Below are positions 6,077 through 12,996 of a stretch of DNA of 12,996 nt, one piece after another; the stretch's first letter is position 1; every line of letters begins with the position of its first letter. The notes beneath the pieces are model-generated. The model was not told where the DNA came from. It saw nothing but the letters and a program-made list of their open reading frames with translations, and did no database searches. The stretch covers positions 1 to 12,996 of the forward strand of contig DGXE01000053.1 of the NCBI GenBank assembly GCA_002395525.1. The letters run 5' to 3'. The translations under genes were made by a program, and so were the position numbers. This stretch comes from Ruminococcus sp. UBA4240 (GTDB taxonomy: Bacteria; Bacillota; Clostridia; Oscillospirales; Ruminococcaceae).

Positions 6077-8648
6077 AACAGAAAACGAGACCGATTCAAT
6101 GGCTCTTATAACGCTCATTTTGACCATATCTTTTTTTTCAGCGGGAAATATAGCAATGAATCTTATCCTTGGCTGGGAAAAATGGGCGATACCTATAATC
6201 CTTTCGGCGAATATAATATGTGTGATACTGCATGTCACCCACAAGCTGAATGAGAAGACCAGTATGTATATCTATTCCGCTGTATGTGTGTCACAGCTTT
6301 TCTATTACAGTGTGAATATCAAGAACATATATGACTGCGTGCCCGTTACGGTGCTGATAATGCTGATCATCTCACTCACCCACGAAAAGAAGCTGATATG
6401 GAGCTGCATCATTGTGGGCTGTCTTGGAATGATGTACCATTTATCGGCAGAGATTCTCAGCTCTGCTGATATAATAACCATACTGCGTATGATGTGGCAT
6501 TTCATCCTGCTGATACTGACGGGCGTTATCGCGGATAACCTCACTTCCTTATGGAGGCAGTCTGAAAAAAAATATCGTAAAGAGATAGATGTACTGACCG
6601 GTGAAAACAAGGCGGCTACGGATTTCCTCGTGAACGTTTCCCATGAGATACGCACTCCGATAAATGCCGTGAACGGGCTCACGAGCGTTGTACTGAACAA
6701 GGTGGATGATGATGATATCAAGAAGGATATCCTCGCGATAAATGAAGCAGGGAACCGTATAACCGCACAGGTGGGCGATATCCTCGACTATTCCGAGATA
6801 GAGATGGACCGCCTCACCAGGATAGAAGAGCCATATATGCTCTCCTCTGTGATAAACGACCTTGTGAGCGACCTTGCAGTGTACAGGAAAAAAGAGATCG
6901 AGCTTATCATAGATGTGGATACGCATATCCCTGCAGTGCTCTATTCCGATGTGGGCAAGATCAAAAAGCTGATGTGGCATATCATCTGCAACAGCCTGAA
7001 ATACACGAGAAAAGGCGGCGTATATGTCCATGTATCCTCATCACCGAGGGAATACGGGATTAATCTTATCATCGAGGTGAAGGATACAGGTATCGGCATG
7101 ACTGCCTCCGAGCTTGAGAACGTCTATCACAAGTTCTATCAGAGCAATTCGGGACGCACAAGATCGACGCAGGGACTCGGCCTCGGTATGCCGATAGTCG
7201 CGGGCTTTGTACGCTGTCTCGGCGGGTTCGTCACTATCGAGAGCACAAAGGATGTGGGTACGACAGTAAGGTGCAGCATCCCGCAGAAGGTGGAAGGCCC
7301 CTCCCCCTGTATGTCAGTCGAAGACCGGGAAAGCCGCTGTATCGGCGGATTTCTGCATTTTGATAAGTTTGAGGTGCCTTTGGTACGCGAGTACTACAAC
7401 ATGATGATAAGGAACATCGTTAAGGGGCTCGGGCTGCATATGCACCGCGTTGACAATGTTCCCGACCTGAAAAGACTGCTCGAAAACATCAACATAACCC
7501 ATCTGTTCGTCGGTGAGGAGGAATACCGCACCGATCCCGCCTATCTCGAAAGCCTCACGAGAAAGATACTCGTAGTGGTAGTTGCGGATAAGGATTTTGA
7601 GCTTCCCAAAGGCTCGGGGGCAAGGATACTCAGAAAGCCCTTCTACTGCTTTCCCGTTGTCAATGTCATCAATTCCGACGTAGGGCAGCTGCAGCAGAGG
7701 AAAGGGAAAATGTACTGCCGCGGCGTGAATGCTCTCGTTGTGGATGACGAGCCTATGAACCTCACCGTTGCAAGGGGGATACTCGGTGTGTACAAGATGA
7801 ATGTATTTACCGCATCCTCGGGCAAACAGGCGATCGAGATGTGCAGGGAGAATCAGTATGACATAGTGTTCATGGATCATATGATGCCCGAAATGGACGG
7901 TGTTGAGGCTATGAAGCGCATACGCACCGAAGCGGAGAGCAAGAATATATTCCTGCCTATAGTAGCGCTCACCGCGAACGCCGTGAGCTCCGCCAAGGAG
8001 ATGTTCATCGCTGAGGGCTTTGACGGGTTCGTAAGCAAGCCGATAGAACTTGCCGAGCTTGAAAGGGTGCTAAGACGCGTCCTTCCCGAAAATCTCGTTA
8101 CTGTGGAATATGACAGGGGAGAGGACACTTCCCCAAAACAGCCGCCCCAAAAGGTCCCGGAGCCTGTGAAAACAGAGAGATCACCCTATGATATCCTCAG
8201 AGAAAGCGGGATAAACACAGAAAGCGGTCTCGCCTACGCACAGAATGACAATAACTTCTATGAGCAGCTTCTCGTGCAGTTCGCTCAGGAACATTCCGAC
8301 AAAAAGGAGAAGCTGGGAAGATCACTTCGGGAAAACAGTATGCCAGATTATGCAATAGTTGTCCATGCGCTGAAAAGTACTGCAAAGATGATCGGCGCAG
8401 AAACCCTTTCAGCCGAGGCGAAGGCACTTGAAGCAGCATCCAAGGCGGGAGATACCGATAAGGTCAGTGCAGACCATGATGATATGATAAAAACCTACGA
8501 TAATGTGGCTGACAGCATATTCACGGCATTGGGCATTACCGAACAACAAGCCGCGGTAGCTGCTGAAGATGATGATGAGGTAGTTGAGTTTTCCGCAGAT
8601 GAGGATGGCTCTTTTGAATTTATCCCGGACGGGGAGGGATCACTGTAA
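6066..8648 (+). CDS. Membrane hybrid histidine kinase with pseudo-REC, REC and Hpt
   Basis: 860 residues. The N-terminus (about 11-157) has roughly six hydrophobic helices with very short loops, so the sensor lies in the membrane rather than outside it. Then HisKA with H193 (SHEIRTP), HATPase_c with N309 (CNSLKYT), DTGIGM 340-345 and GLGLGM 370-375. Residues 425-536 look like a receiver fold without its acceptor: LFVGEEE stands where LxxLDxxMP is expected, although RKPF at 523-526 keeps the conserved Lys-Pro. A true REC follows at about 553-675 (D560/D561, acceptor D604 in FMDHMMPEMDG, T636, K658), and an Hpt at about 705-820 with H767 (VHALKSTAKMIG). The acidic tail (DDDEVVEFSADED) repeats the motif found between REC and Hpt of the previous kinase. 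The TAATG end overlaps the next start by one base. Likely role: a second input to the same phosphorelay; the signal is unknown. Confidence 0.9.
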   Translation: MRGKTENETDSMALITLILTISFFSAGNIAMNLILGWEKWAIPIILSANIICVILHVTHKLNEKTSMYIYSAVCVSQLFYYSVNIKNIYDCVPVTVLIMLIISLTHEKKLIWSCIIVGCLGMMYHLSAEILSSADIITILRMMWHFILLILTGVIADNLTSLWRQSEKKYRKEIDVLTGENKAATDFLVNVSHEIRTPINAVNGLTSVVLNKVDDDDIKKDILAINEAGNRITAQVGDILDYSEIEMDRLTRIEEPYMLSSVINDLVSDLAVYRKKEIELIIDVDTHIPAVLYSDVGKIKKLMWHIICNSLKYTRKGGVYVHVSSSPREYGINLIIEVKDTGIGMTASELENVYHKFYQSNSGRTRSTQGLGLGMPIVAGFVRCLGGFVTIESTKDVGTTVRCSIPQKVEGPSPCMSVEDRESRCIGGFLHFDKFEVPLVREYYNMMIRNIVKGLGLHMHRVDNVPDLKRLLENINITHLFVGEEEYRTDPAYLESLTRKILVVVVADKDFELPKGSGARILRKPFYCFPVVNVINSDVGQLQQRKGKMYCRGVNALVVDDEPMNLTVARGILGVYKMNVFTASSGKQAIEMCRENQYDIVFMDHMMPEMDGVEAMKRIRTEAESKNIFLPIVALTANAVSSAKEMFIAEGFDGFVSKPIELAELERVLRRVLPENLVTVEYDRGEDTSPKQPPQKVPEPVKTERSPYDILRESGINTESGLAYAQNDNNFYEQLLVQFAQEHSDKKEKLGRSLRENSMPDYAIVVHALKSTAKMIGAETLSAEAKALEAASKAGDTDKVSADHDDMIKTYDNVADSIFTALGITEQQAAVAAEDDDEVVEFSADEDGSFEFIPDGEGSL

Positions 8649-11311
8649 TGATCGAATGGTTCAGAAAATTCAGGGACAAGCATAATAATATACAGGATCG
8701 CCTGTTTGTCTATGTGGTCTTTTCATGTCTCAGTATAATGGCGGTAATGATGGTATTTGAACTTGTGTCGGATGTAACGGCACAGGAGAAGATAGTAAGC
8801 TCATTTGCATTCATATTCTTTGCGTTAGCCGCGATCATCTTTATAAGACTTGACAAATTGAAGCTCGGCGCGAATGTCGTGCTGTTTTTAGTCGTGTTCG
8901 GTGTTCTCCCACTGAATTTCTTTACCTGCGGCGGTGTGTACGGCGGGGCTCCGATATGGTTTTTGTTCTGCGCGGTATGTGTCTGCATGATAATATCCGA
9001 CAGGCTGAAAATATATTATTTTGTGGCACTTGCAGTCGTCATGTTCGCTTGCTATTTTATTTCCTATACACGGCCGGAGCTTGTTTCAGTCCGTCCGAGG
9101 GATACGGTATTCATTGATTCGTTCATCACGCTGTTTCTCATAACTGTTATAGTCATCGCCATGATAGCCTATGAGATAGATCTCTATGTGGCCGAAGAAA
9201 GAAACACCAAACAGCAGCAGAAGGAGATAGAAGAACTCAACTCTGCCCAGAACCGCTTTTTTTCGAGTATGTCCCATGAAATACGCACGCCCATCAATAC
9301 GATAATAGGCCTCAACGAGATGATACTGCGCGAGGATATTTCCGAAGAAGTCGCGGAGGATGCGGCAAACATCCGCTCCGCCAGTGAAATGCTCCTTCAC
9401 CTTATCAACGATATACTCGATATGTCCAAGATAGAATCGGGGCAGATGGAGATAACCCCTGTGGAATATGACATAGGCAATATGCTCTCCGAGATAGTGG
9501 GCATGATGTGGATACGTGCAAAGGAAAAGGCGTTAGAGCTTAATGTGAACGTAGCTCCGGATATCCCTGCTAAGCTGTACGGCGATGAGGTGCGTATAAA
9601 GCAGATACTTGTCAATATCCTTAACAATGCGATAAAGTACACACATGAAGGCTCCGTCACACTGTCCGTGCAGTGTGAAAGGGGAGCGGACAGAGATATA
9701 AAGATGATATTCTCTGTAAGCGATACGGGCATAGGGATACGCAAGGAAAACATTCCCTATCTGTTCAACGCGTTCCGCCGTGTGGATGAATCTACCAACA
9801 GGTATATCGAGGGTACGGGTCTCGGACTTTCCATAGTAAAGCAGTTTGTTGATCTTATGGATGGTAAGATCACGGTCAACAGCGTATATACCAAGGGCTC
9901 GACTTTCATCGTTGAGCTGCCGCAGCAAATTACCGGTAATGCAGCTTCGGGGACCGTTTCGATAAACGCTCATCACATAAAGCGTGAGAAGTACAGGAGC
10001 AGCTTTGAAGCTCCCTCCGCGAGAGTGCTCGTGGTCGATGACAATATACTCAATCTCATGGTGACCTCAAAGCTCCTCCGTGATACGAGAGTCAGGGTAG
10101 ATACAGCCGAAAGCGGTATGCAGGCGCTTGAAAAAACACTGCAGACCCGCTACAATGTCATATTCATGGATCACATGATGCCGGAAATGAGCGGTATAGA
10201 GTGCCTTCACAAGATAAAGGAGCAGACGGGCGGTCTGTGCCGCAATGCAAAGATAGTTGCCCTTACCGCTAACGCAGGCAGCGAGAATGCTGCGATGTAC
10301 AGCAAGGAGGGGTTTGACGGATATCTGCTCAAACCCGTCAAGGGAGCAGCGCTTGAAAACGAACTCCTTCGCCTCCTGCCGGGTGAGCTCATCACATATA
10401 TGCAGAATGACAACAGGATAATAGAGGAAAGTATGTCCTGGATCAAGGAAGAGCATAAGAAACGCCCCGTCGTAATAACAACGGAGAGCGTTGCCGACCT
10501 TCCTCAGGAGCTGATTGAAAAGCATCATATCGCTGTATTCCCTCATCTTGTTGAAACAGAAAACGGTGTCTTCCGCGATAATACAGAGGTCGATGCAGAC
10601 GGGCTTCTTTCCTATATGGCGGACTTCACAAGGAAGGTACACACAATAGTCCCCGGGGTGCAGGAAACGGAGAATTTCTTTGCAAATCAGCTGAAGAACG
10701 CAAACAATGTGATACATATCTCCATATCCAGCAAGCTGACACAGAGTGCCTATCATGTTGCAATGGAAGCGTCATCCGCCTTTGATAACGTCAGAGTGAT
10801 AGATTCACAGCACCTTTCGAGCGGTCAGGGATTATTGGTGCTCGCAGCCTGCCGTATGGCTGAAAACGGGGATGCTCCCGATGAGATAGTCAGAAAGACG
10901 GAGGCTATAAGGGAAAACATTTCCACCAGCTTTATCGTTGACAATATGGATCATCTTGCCAAGGAGAAGCAGGTCAGTGAGAAGATCGCACAGATAGCGA
11001 AATCATTTATGATAAGGCCTGTGCTGAAACTCAAAAAAGGAAAAATGACCGTGGGCCGTATGTGCTTCGGTTCGCGTGAAACAGCATGGCGTAAATACAT
11101 CGCCTATGCTCTTGCAAACCCCTCCGGGATAGACAAGACCATATTGTTTGTTACCTATGTGGGGATCTCGGGCTCCGATCTTGAATTGATAAAAGCGGAA
11201 ATTGACAGCAGATGCAGCTTTGAAAAGATAGTTTTCCAGAAGGCATCGCCTGCTATCGCCGTAAACTGCGGCCCGGGTACATTCGGTCTGCTTTATATGA
11301 GGAACCGCTGA
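8648..11311 (+). CDS. Membrane hybrid histidine kinase fused to a DegV fatty-acid-binding domain
   Basis: 887 residues; Shine-Dalgarno GGAGGG at 8633-8638. About six membrane helices (19-175), a short coiled coil (about 182-202), HisKA with H210 (SHEIRTP), HATPase_c with N327, DTGIGI 359-364 and GTGLGL 389-394, and REC (about 457-578) with D464/D465, acceptor D508 (FMDHMMPEMSG), T540 and K562. There is no Hpt. Residues 607-885 form a full-length DegV domain: VVITTESVADLPQELIEKH matches the usual VTDSTSDLP start, ISISSKLT (691-698) the ISSxLSG lipid-carboxylate loop, VIDSQHLSSGQGLLVLAA the VIDSxxxSxGxGLLV helix, and NCGPGTFGLLY the HxGPGxxG end. DegV/FakB proteins bind one long-chain fatty acid and normally stand alone, presenting it to the kinase FakA. 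Here the domain is covalently joined to a signalling protein, suggesting lipid-responsive control. Lacking an Hpt, this kinase would need one from its neighbours to reach the diguanylate cyclase. No fakA is visible. Confidence 0.92.
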   Translation: MIEWFRKFRDKHNNIQDRLFVYVVFSCLSIMAVMMVFELVSDVTAQEKIVSSFAFIFFALAAIIFIRLDKLKLGANVVLFLVVFGVLPLNFFTCGGVYGGAPIWFLFCAVCVCMIISDRLKIYYFVALAVVMFACYFISYTRPELVSVRPRDTVFIDSFITLFLITVIVIAMIAYEIDLYVAEERNTKQQQKEIEELNSAQNRFFSSMSHEIRTPINTIIGLNEMILREDISEEVAEDAANIRSASEMLLHLINDILDMSKIESGQMEITPVEYDIGNMLSEIVGMMWIRAKEKALELNVNVAPDIPAKLYGDEVRIKQILVNILNNAIKYTHEGSVTLSVQCERGADRDIKMIFSVSDTGIGIRKENIPYLFNAFRRVDESTNRYIEGTGLGLSIVKQFVDLMDGKITVNSVYTKGSTFIVELPQQITGNAASGTVSINAHHIKREKYRSSFEAPSARVLVVDDNILNLMVTSKLLRDTRVRVDTAESGMQALEKTLQTRYNVIFMDHMMPEMSGIECLHKIKEQTGGLCRNAKIVALTANAGSENAAMYSKEGFDGYLLKPVKGAALENELLRLLPGELITYMQNDNRIIEESMSWIKEEHKKRPVVITTESVADLPQELIEKHHIAVFPHLVETENGVFRDNTEVDADGLLSYMADFTRKVHTIVPGVQETENFFANQLKNANNVIHISISSKLTQSAYHVAMEASSAFDNVRVIDSQHLSSGQGLLVLAACRMAENGDAPDEIVRKTEAIRENISTSFIVDNMDHLAKEKQVSEKIAQIAKSFMIRPVLKLKKGKMTVGRMCFGSRETAWRKYIAYALANPSGIDKTILFVTYVGISGSDLELIKAEIDSRCSFEKIVFQKASPAIAVNCGPGTFGLLYMRNR

Positions 11312-11393
11312 TATCCTTTGGTTTTACGTATTATATGATAGTCTCCGGACATGATGATAATGACCGGCAGAAGATCAAGATGGTAAGGGATAG

Positions 11394-11770
11394 ATCTATG
11401 GATATCAGTCAGCTTCGTCTTATCTGTCGGGCTTAATGGATGAATTGCAGGAGACGGGCGGTTTTGGATATGAGAACGCCGCAGGCGATTTTGGAACATT
11501 TATCGTTTCCGTAAACGGTATCAAAGAAAAGCATGAAACATCAGTTTTATTCAGATCTTGTAACACCGCTTGGCAAAAAAGATCAAAGCAGACGGTACGG
11601 CAGTACATATCTTTTATGCATTGCAAATGTGTGAAAAATACCGTGACCGCTATCTACTGCACTTTTTTCATCCTGACATCATCGAACAGGATTACGGTCA
11701 TGAGGAATTGCTGTTCTTTTATCCCGAAGAATGGGTAAAGGAGATCGGGAAGTGCTGTGAGAAAGGATGA
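11394..11770 (+). pseudogene. Frameshifted remnant of an unidentified small protein
   Basis: Three overlapping open stretches in successive frames each read like protein. Frame A (from 11394, ATG at 11436) gives YLSGLMDELQETGGFGYENA and continues to about 11532. Frame B from ATG 11533 gives MKHQFYSDLVTPLGKK. Frame C from about 11570 gives KKIKADGTAVHIFYALQMCE and continues to a TGA at 11768-11770. The B to C switch falls exactly on a run of six A (11575-11580); five A would join them. The last stretch stops 6 bases before the next gene, whose Shine-Dalgarno lies in its end, so it was probably once co-transcribed with it. I do not recognise the family. It could instead be one real short gene starting at 11533 or 11570, or a sequencing error in the A run. 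No terminator for the signalling operon was found between 11312 and 11393. Confidence 0.4.
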
Positions 11771-11776
11771 TTTGTT

Positions 11777-12859
11777 ATGAAAATACTGGTTTACGGCTGC
11801 GGCGTGATTGGTTCTTTACTGGTGCATACACTGTGCAAGGCCGGAAATGATGTGACAGTCGTTTCCAAAGGTGTGTGGGGCGATGTGTTGCGGGAAAACG
11901 GACTTCGTATCCATCATCAGTTACAGCGAAAAGATACGGTTGATTATCCAGCAGTTGCAAAAGATTTGCCTGATGCGTATTTTGACATTGTGTTTTCTGT
12001 CATGCAGGGCTGTCAGCAGAGAAATGTTCTCCACGAGTTAGCTAAAGCTAATGCATCTGTCGTGATTATGGTCGGCAACAATCCCGAAGCTGCTGACATG
12101 GAGCGTGAGATACTTACATTATCCGACTCTCCCAAATCTGTATTATTCGGCTTTCAGGGAACGGCAGGTGTCCGCAGCACGGACAGCGTAAACTGCCTGC
12201 ACGTCGGCAGCGGTTCTATGACAATCGGCGGATTACATCGTGCAATGAGTGCAAGCGAACAGCAAACGCTGCTTGAAGCGTTCGGAGATTCCGGCTATAA
12301 GCTGACCTTTGAAGATGACATGGAGGGTTGGCTGTACTGTCACGCAGCTTTTATCCTGCCGATTGTTTATCTCAGCTATCATTATGGCTGCGATCTGCGG
12401 AAAGCGAGCGGAAACGACATTTCTGCTATGATGAAAGCCGCAGAGGAAGCATACGACCTGATTGCGGCCTGCGGAATTGAGATCCGTCCTAAGGGCGATG
12501 CGGATTATTTCACAAGCAAGCCAAAGCTGGCAGCCCTGAAAGCAATCATGTATATCATGAGCAAAACAAAGCTTGGTGAGCTGGCTGCGACAGACCATTG
12601 CCGGAATGCAGTCACAGAAATGGAATGGCTGGATTCGGCTTTTGAAGCACTGCGGCAGGTACATCCCGAACAGACCATGCCGGAATGGGATAAGCTGCGG
12701 AATGCGATGCCGTCATGGGATGAAATCCATAAAACCTATGATCACGGAACAAAGATCACCGTTGATCCGTCAGCAAGGTGTAGAAAGATTGCAGCGGTAT
12801 TGGCGCTTGCAGGCGGAATCATCACTGCATTTTGTATTTATAAGAAACGAAAGAAGTGA
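11777..12859 (+). CDS. Ketopantoate-reductase-like NAD(P)-dependent dehydrogenase with C-terminal membrane anchor
   Basis: 360 residues, longer than the usual ~300 for the PanE/ApbA family. The N-terminus MKILVYGCGVIGSLLVHTLC is a Rossmann fold with GxGxxG (7-12), followed by GNDVTVVSKG, matching the dinucleotide-binding half of ketopantoate reductases. MVGNNPEA (98-105) occupies the place of the family's substrate/catalytic Asn loop. The catalytic Lys usually found in a W-x-K-L-x-x-N helix is missing: the corresponding helix reads EGWLYCHAAFILP (183-195). The C-terminus has one hydrophobic helix (about 337-354) ending in KKRKK, a probable membrane anchor not typical of the family. I would therefore not call it panE; it is a family relative of unknown substrate. 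AAAGGA at 11762-11767 is 9 bases before ATG. Isoleucine is mostly ATT/ATC, unlike the ATA-rich signalling genes. Confidence 0.75.
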   Translation: MKILVYGCGVIGSLLVHTLCKAGNDVTVVSKGVWGDVLRENGLRIHHQLQRKDTVDYPAVAKDLPDAYFDIVFSVMQGCQQRNVLHELAKANASVVIMVGNNPEAADMEREILTLSDSPKSVLFGFQGTAGVRSTDSVNCLHVGSGSMTIGGLHRAMSASEQQTLLEAFGDSGYKLTFEDDMEGWLYCHAAFILPIVYLSYHYGCDLRKASGNDISAMMKAAEEAYDLIAACGIEIRPKGDADYFTSKPKLAALKAIMYIMSKTKLGELAATDHCRNAVTEMEWLDSAFEALRQVHPEQTMPEWDKLRNAMPSWDEIHKTYDHGTKITVDPSARCRKIAAVLALAGGIITAFCIYKKRKK

Positions 12860-12863
12860 TAGC

Positions 12864-12996
12864 ATGACATACAATGACATCGGCATTGACACCACCCTTG
12901 ACTGAAACCGTATACGCAAGTTGTTTATCATCGGGGTGATAGGCGGCTGTATGACCTTCATCGAGTACTTATGGAGAAACGGCGTAAAGCTCATAA
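12864..12996 (+). CDS. Start of a hypothetical membrane protein, interrupted by TGA and cut by window edge
   Basis: From ATG 12864, five bases after the previous gene, a frame reads MTYNDIGIDTTLD and meets a TGA at 12903-12905. The same frame is open again from 12906 to the window end: NRIRKLFIIGVIGGCMTFIE, then YLWRNGVKLI, which has the look of a first transmembrane helix preceded by basic residues. Either the gene really starts at the TTG at 12921 or further right, or a nonsense mutation split it. The family cannot be named from 30 residues. Confidence 0.35.

Noticed and set aside
10067..10756. Minus-strand open frame of 229 codons
   Set aside because: Antisense to the REC-DegV part of kinase 3, and Cys/His/Tyr-rich as expected of shadow frames.
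11300..11326. Possible terminator after kinase 3 (AACC...GGTTTT)
   Set aside because: Only a 4-base stem with a 13-base loop and a short T run; too weak to call.
11334..11339. TATGAT as a possible -10 box for the downstream genes
   Set aside because: No -35 box at proper spacing (ATATCC at 17 bases) and no extended -10.
11777..12859. Naming the dehydrogenase panE
   Set aside because: The catalytic Lys is not seen, the protein is longer than usual and it has a membrane anchor; only family-level assignment is supported.
1..12996. CRISPR arrays, tRNA/rRNA genes, riboswitches
   Set aside because: No regularly spaced repeats and no tRNA, rRNA or known riboswitch pattern were seen by eye.

Overview
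The window looks like chromosomal DNA from a Gram-positive gut or rumen bacterium, most likely an Oscillospiraceae/Ruminococcus-type Firmicute. This is an inference from purine-rich Shine-Dalgarno sites, heavy use of ATA isoleucine codons in the central genes, a cohesin-like plus Ig-like (Big_2) secreted-protein remnant, and long hybrid histidine kinases. No rRNA, tRNA or CRISPR array was seen.

Layout. (1) 1-305: 5' part of an IS3-family (IS150-like) insertion sequence on the minus strand. It holds the start of orfB, running off the left edge, the C-terminal end of orfA, and an A7 slippery heptamer for -1 frameshifting. The orfA N-terminus is missing. (2) 345-993: remains of a cohesin-like/Big_2 surface-protein gene, broken at both ends and frameshifted in the middle. 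(3) 1127-1184: a strong sigma-A-type promoter and a short inverted repeat. (4) 1209-11311: four tightly packed plus-strand genes, evidently one operon: a REC-GGDEF response regulator/diguanylate cyclase followed by three membrane hybrid histidine kinases. (5) 11312-11776: a short decayed reading frame. (6) 11777-12859: a ketopantoate-reductase-like dehydrogenase with a C-terminal membrane anchor. (7) 12864-12996: the start of another membrane protein, cut by the window edge and interrupted by an in-frame TGA.

How the operon could work (inference). Kinase 1 has two tandem extracellular dCache sensor domains, then HisKA-HATPase-REC-Hpt. Kinase 2 has a six-helix membrane domain, HisKA-HATPase, a degenerate REC, a true REC and an Hpt. 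Kinase 3 has a six-helix membrane domain, HisKA-HATPase and REC, but no Hpt; instead it ends in a complete DegV (FakB-type fatty-acid-binding) domain. The first gene has the only GGDEF output. The simplest model is a branched phosphorelay in which several inputs (Cache ligands, membrane state, a bound acyl chain) converge through Hpt domains on one cyclic-di-GMP synthase. The hybrid kinase-DegV fusion is the most striking item, followed by the tandem Cache array and a degenerate second GGDEF domain that keeps an I-site-like RxxD.
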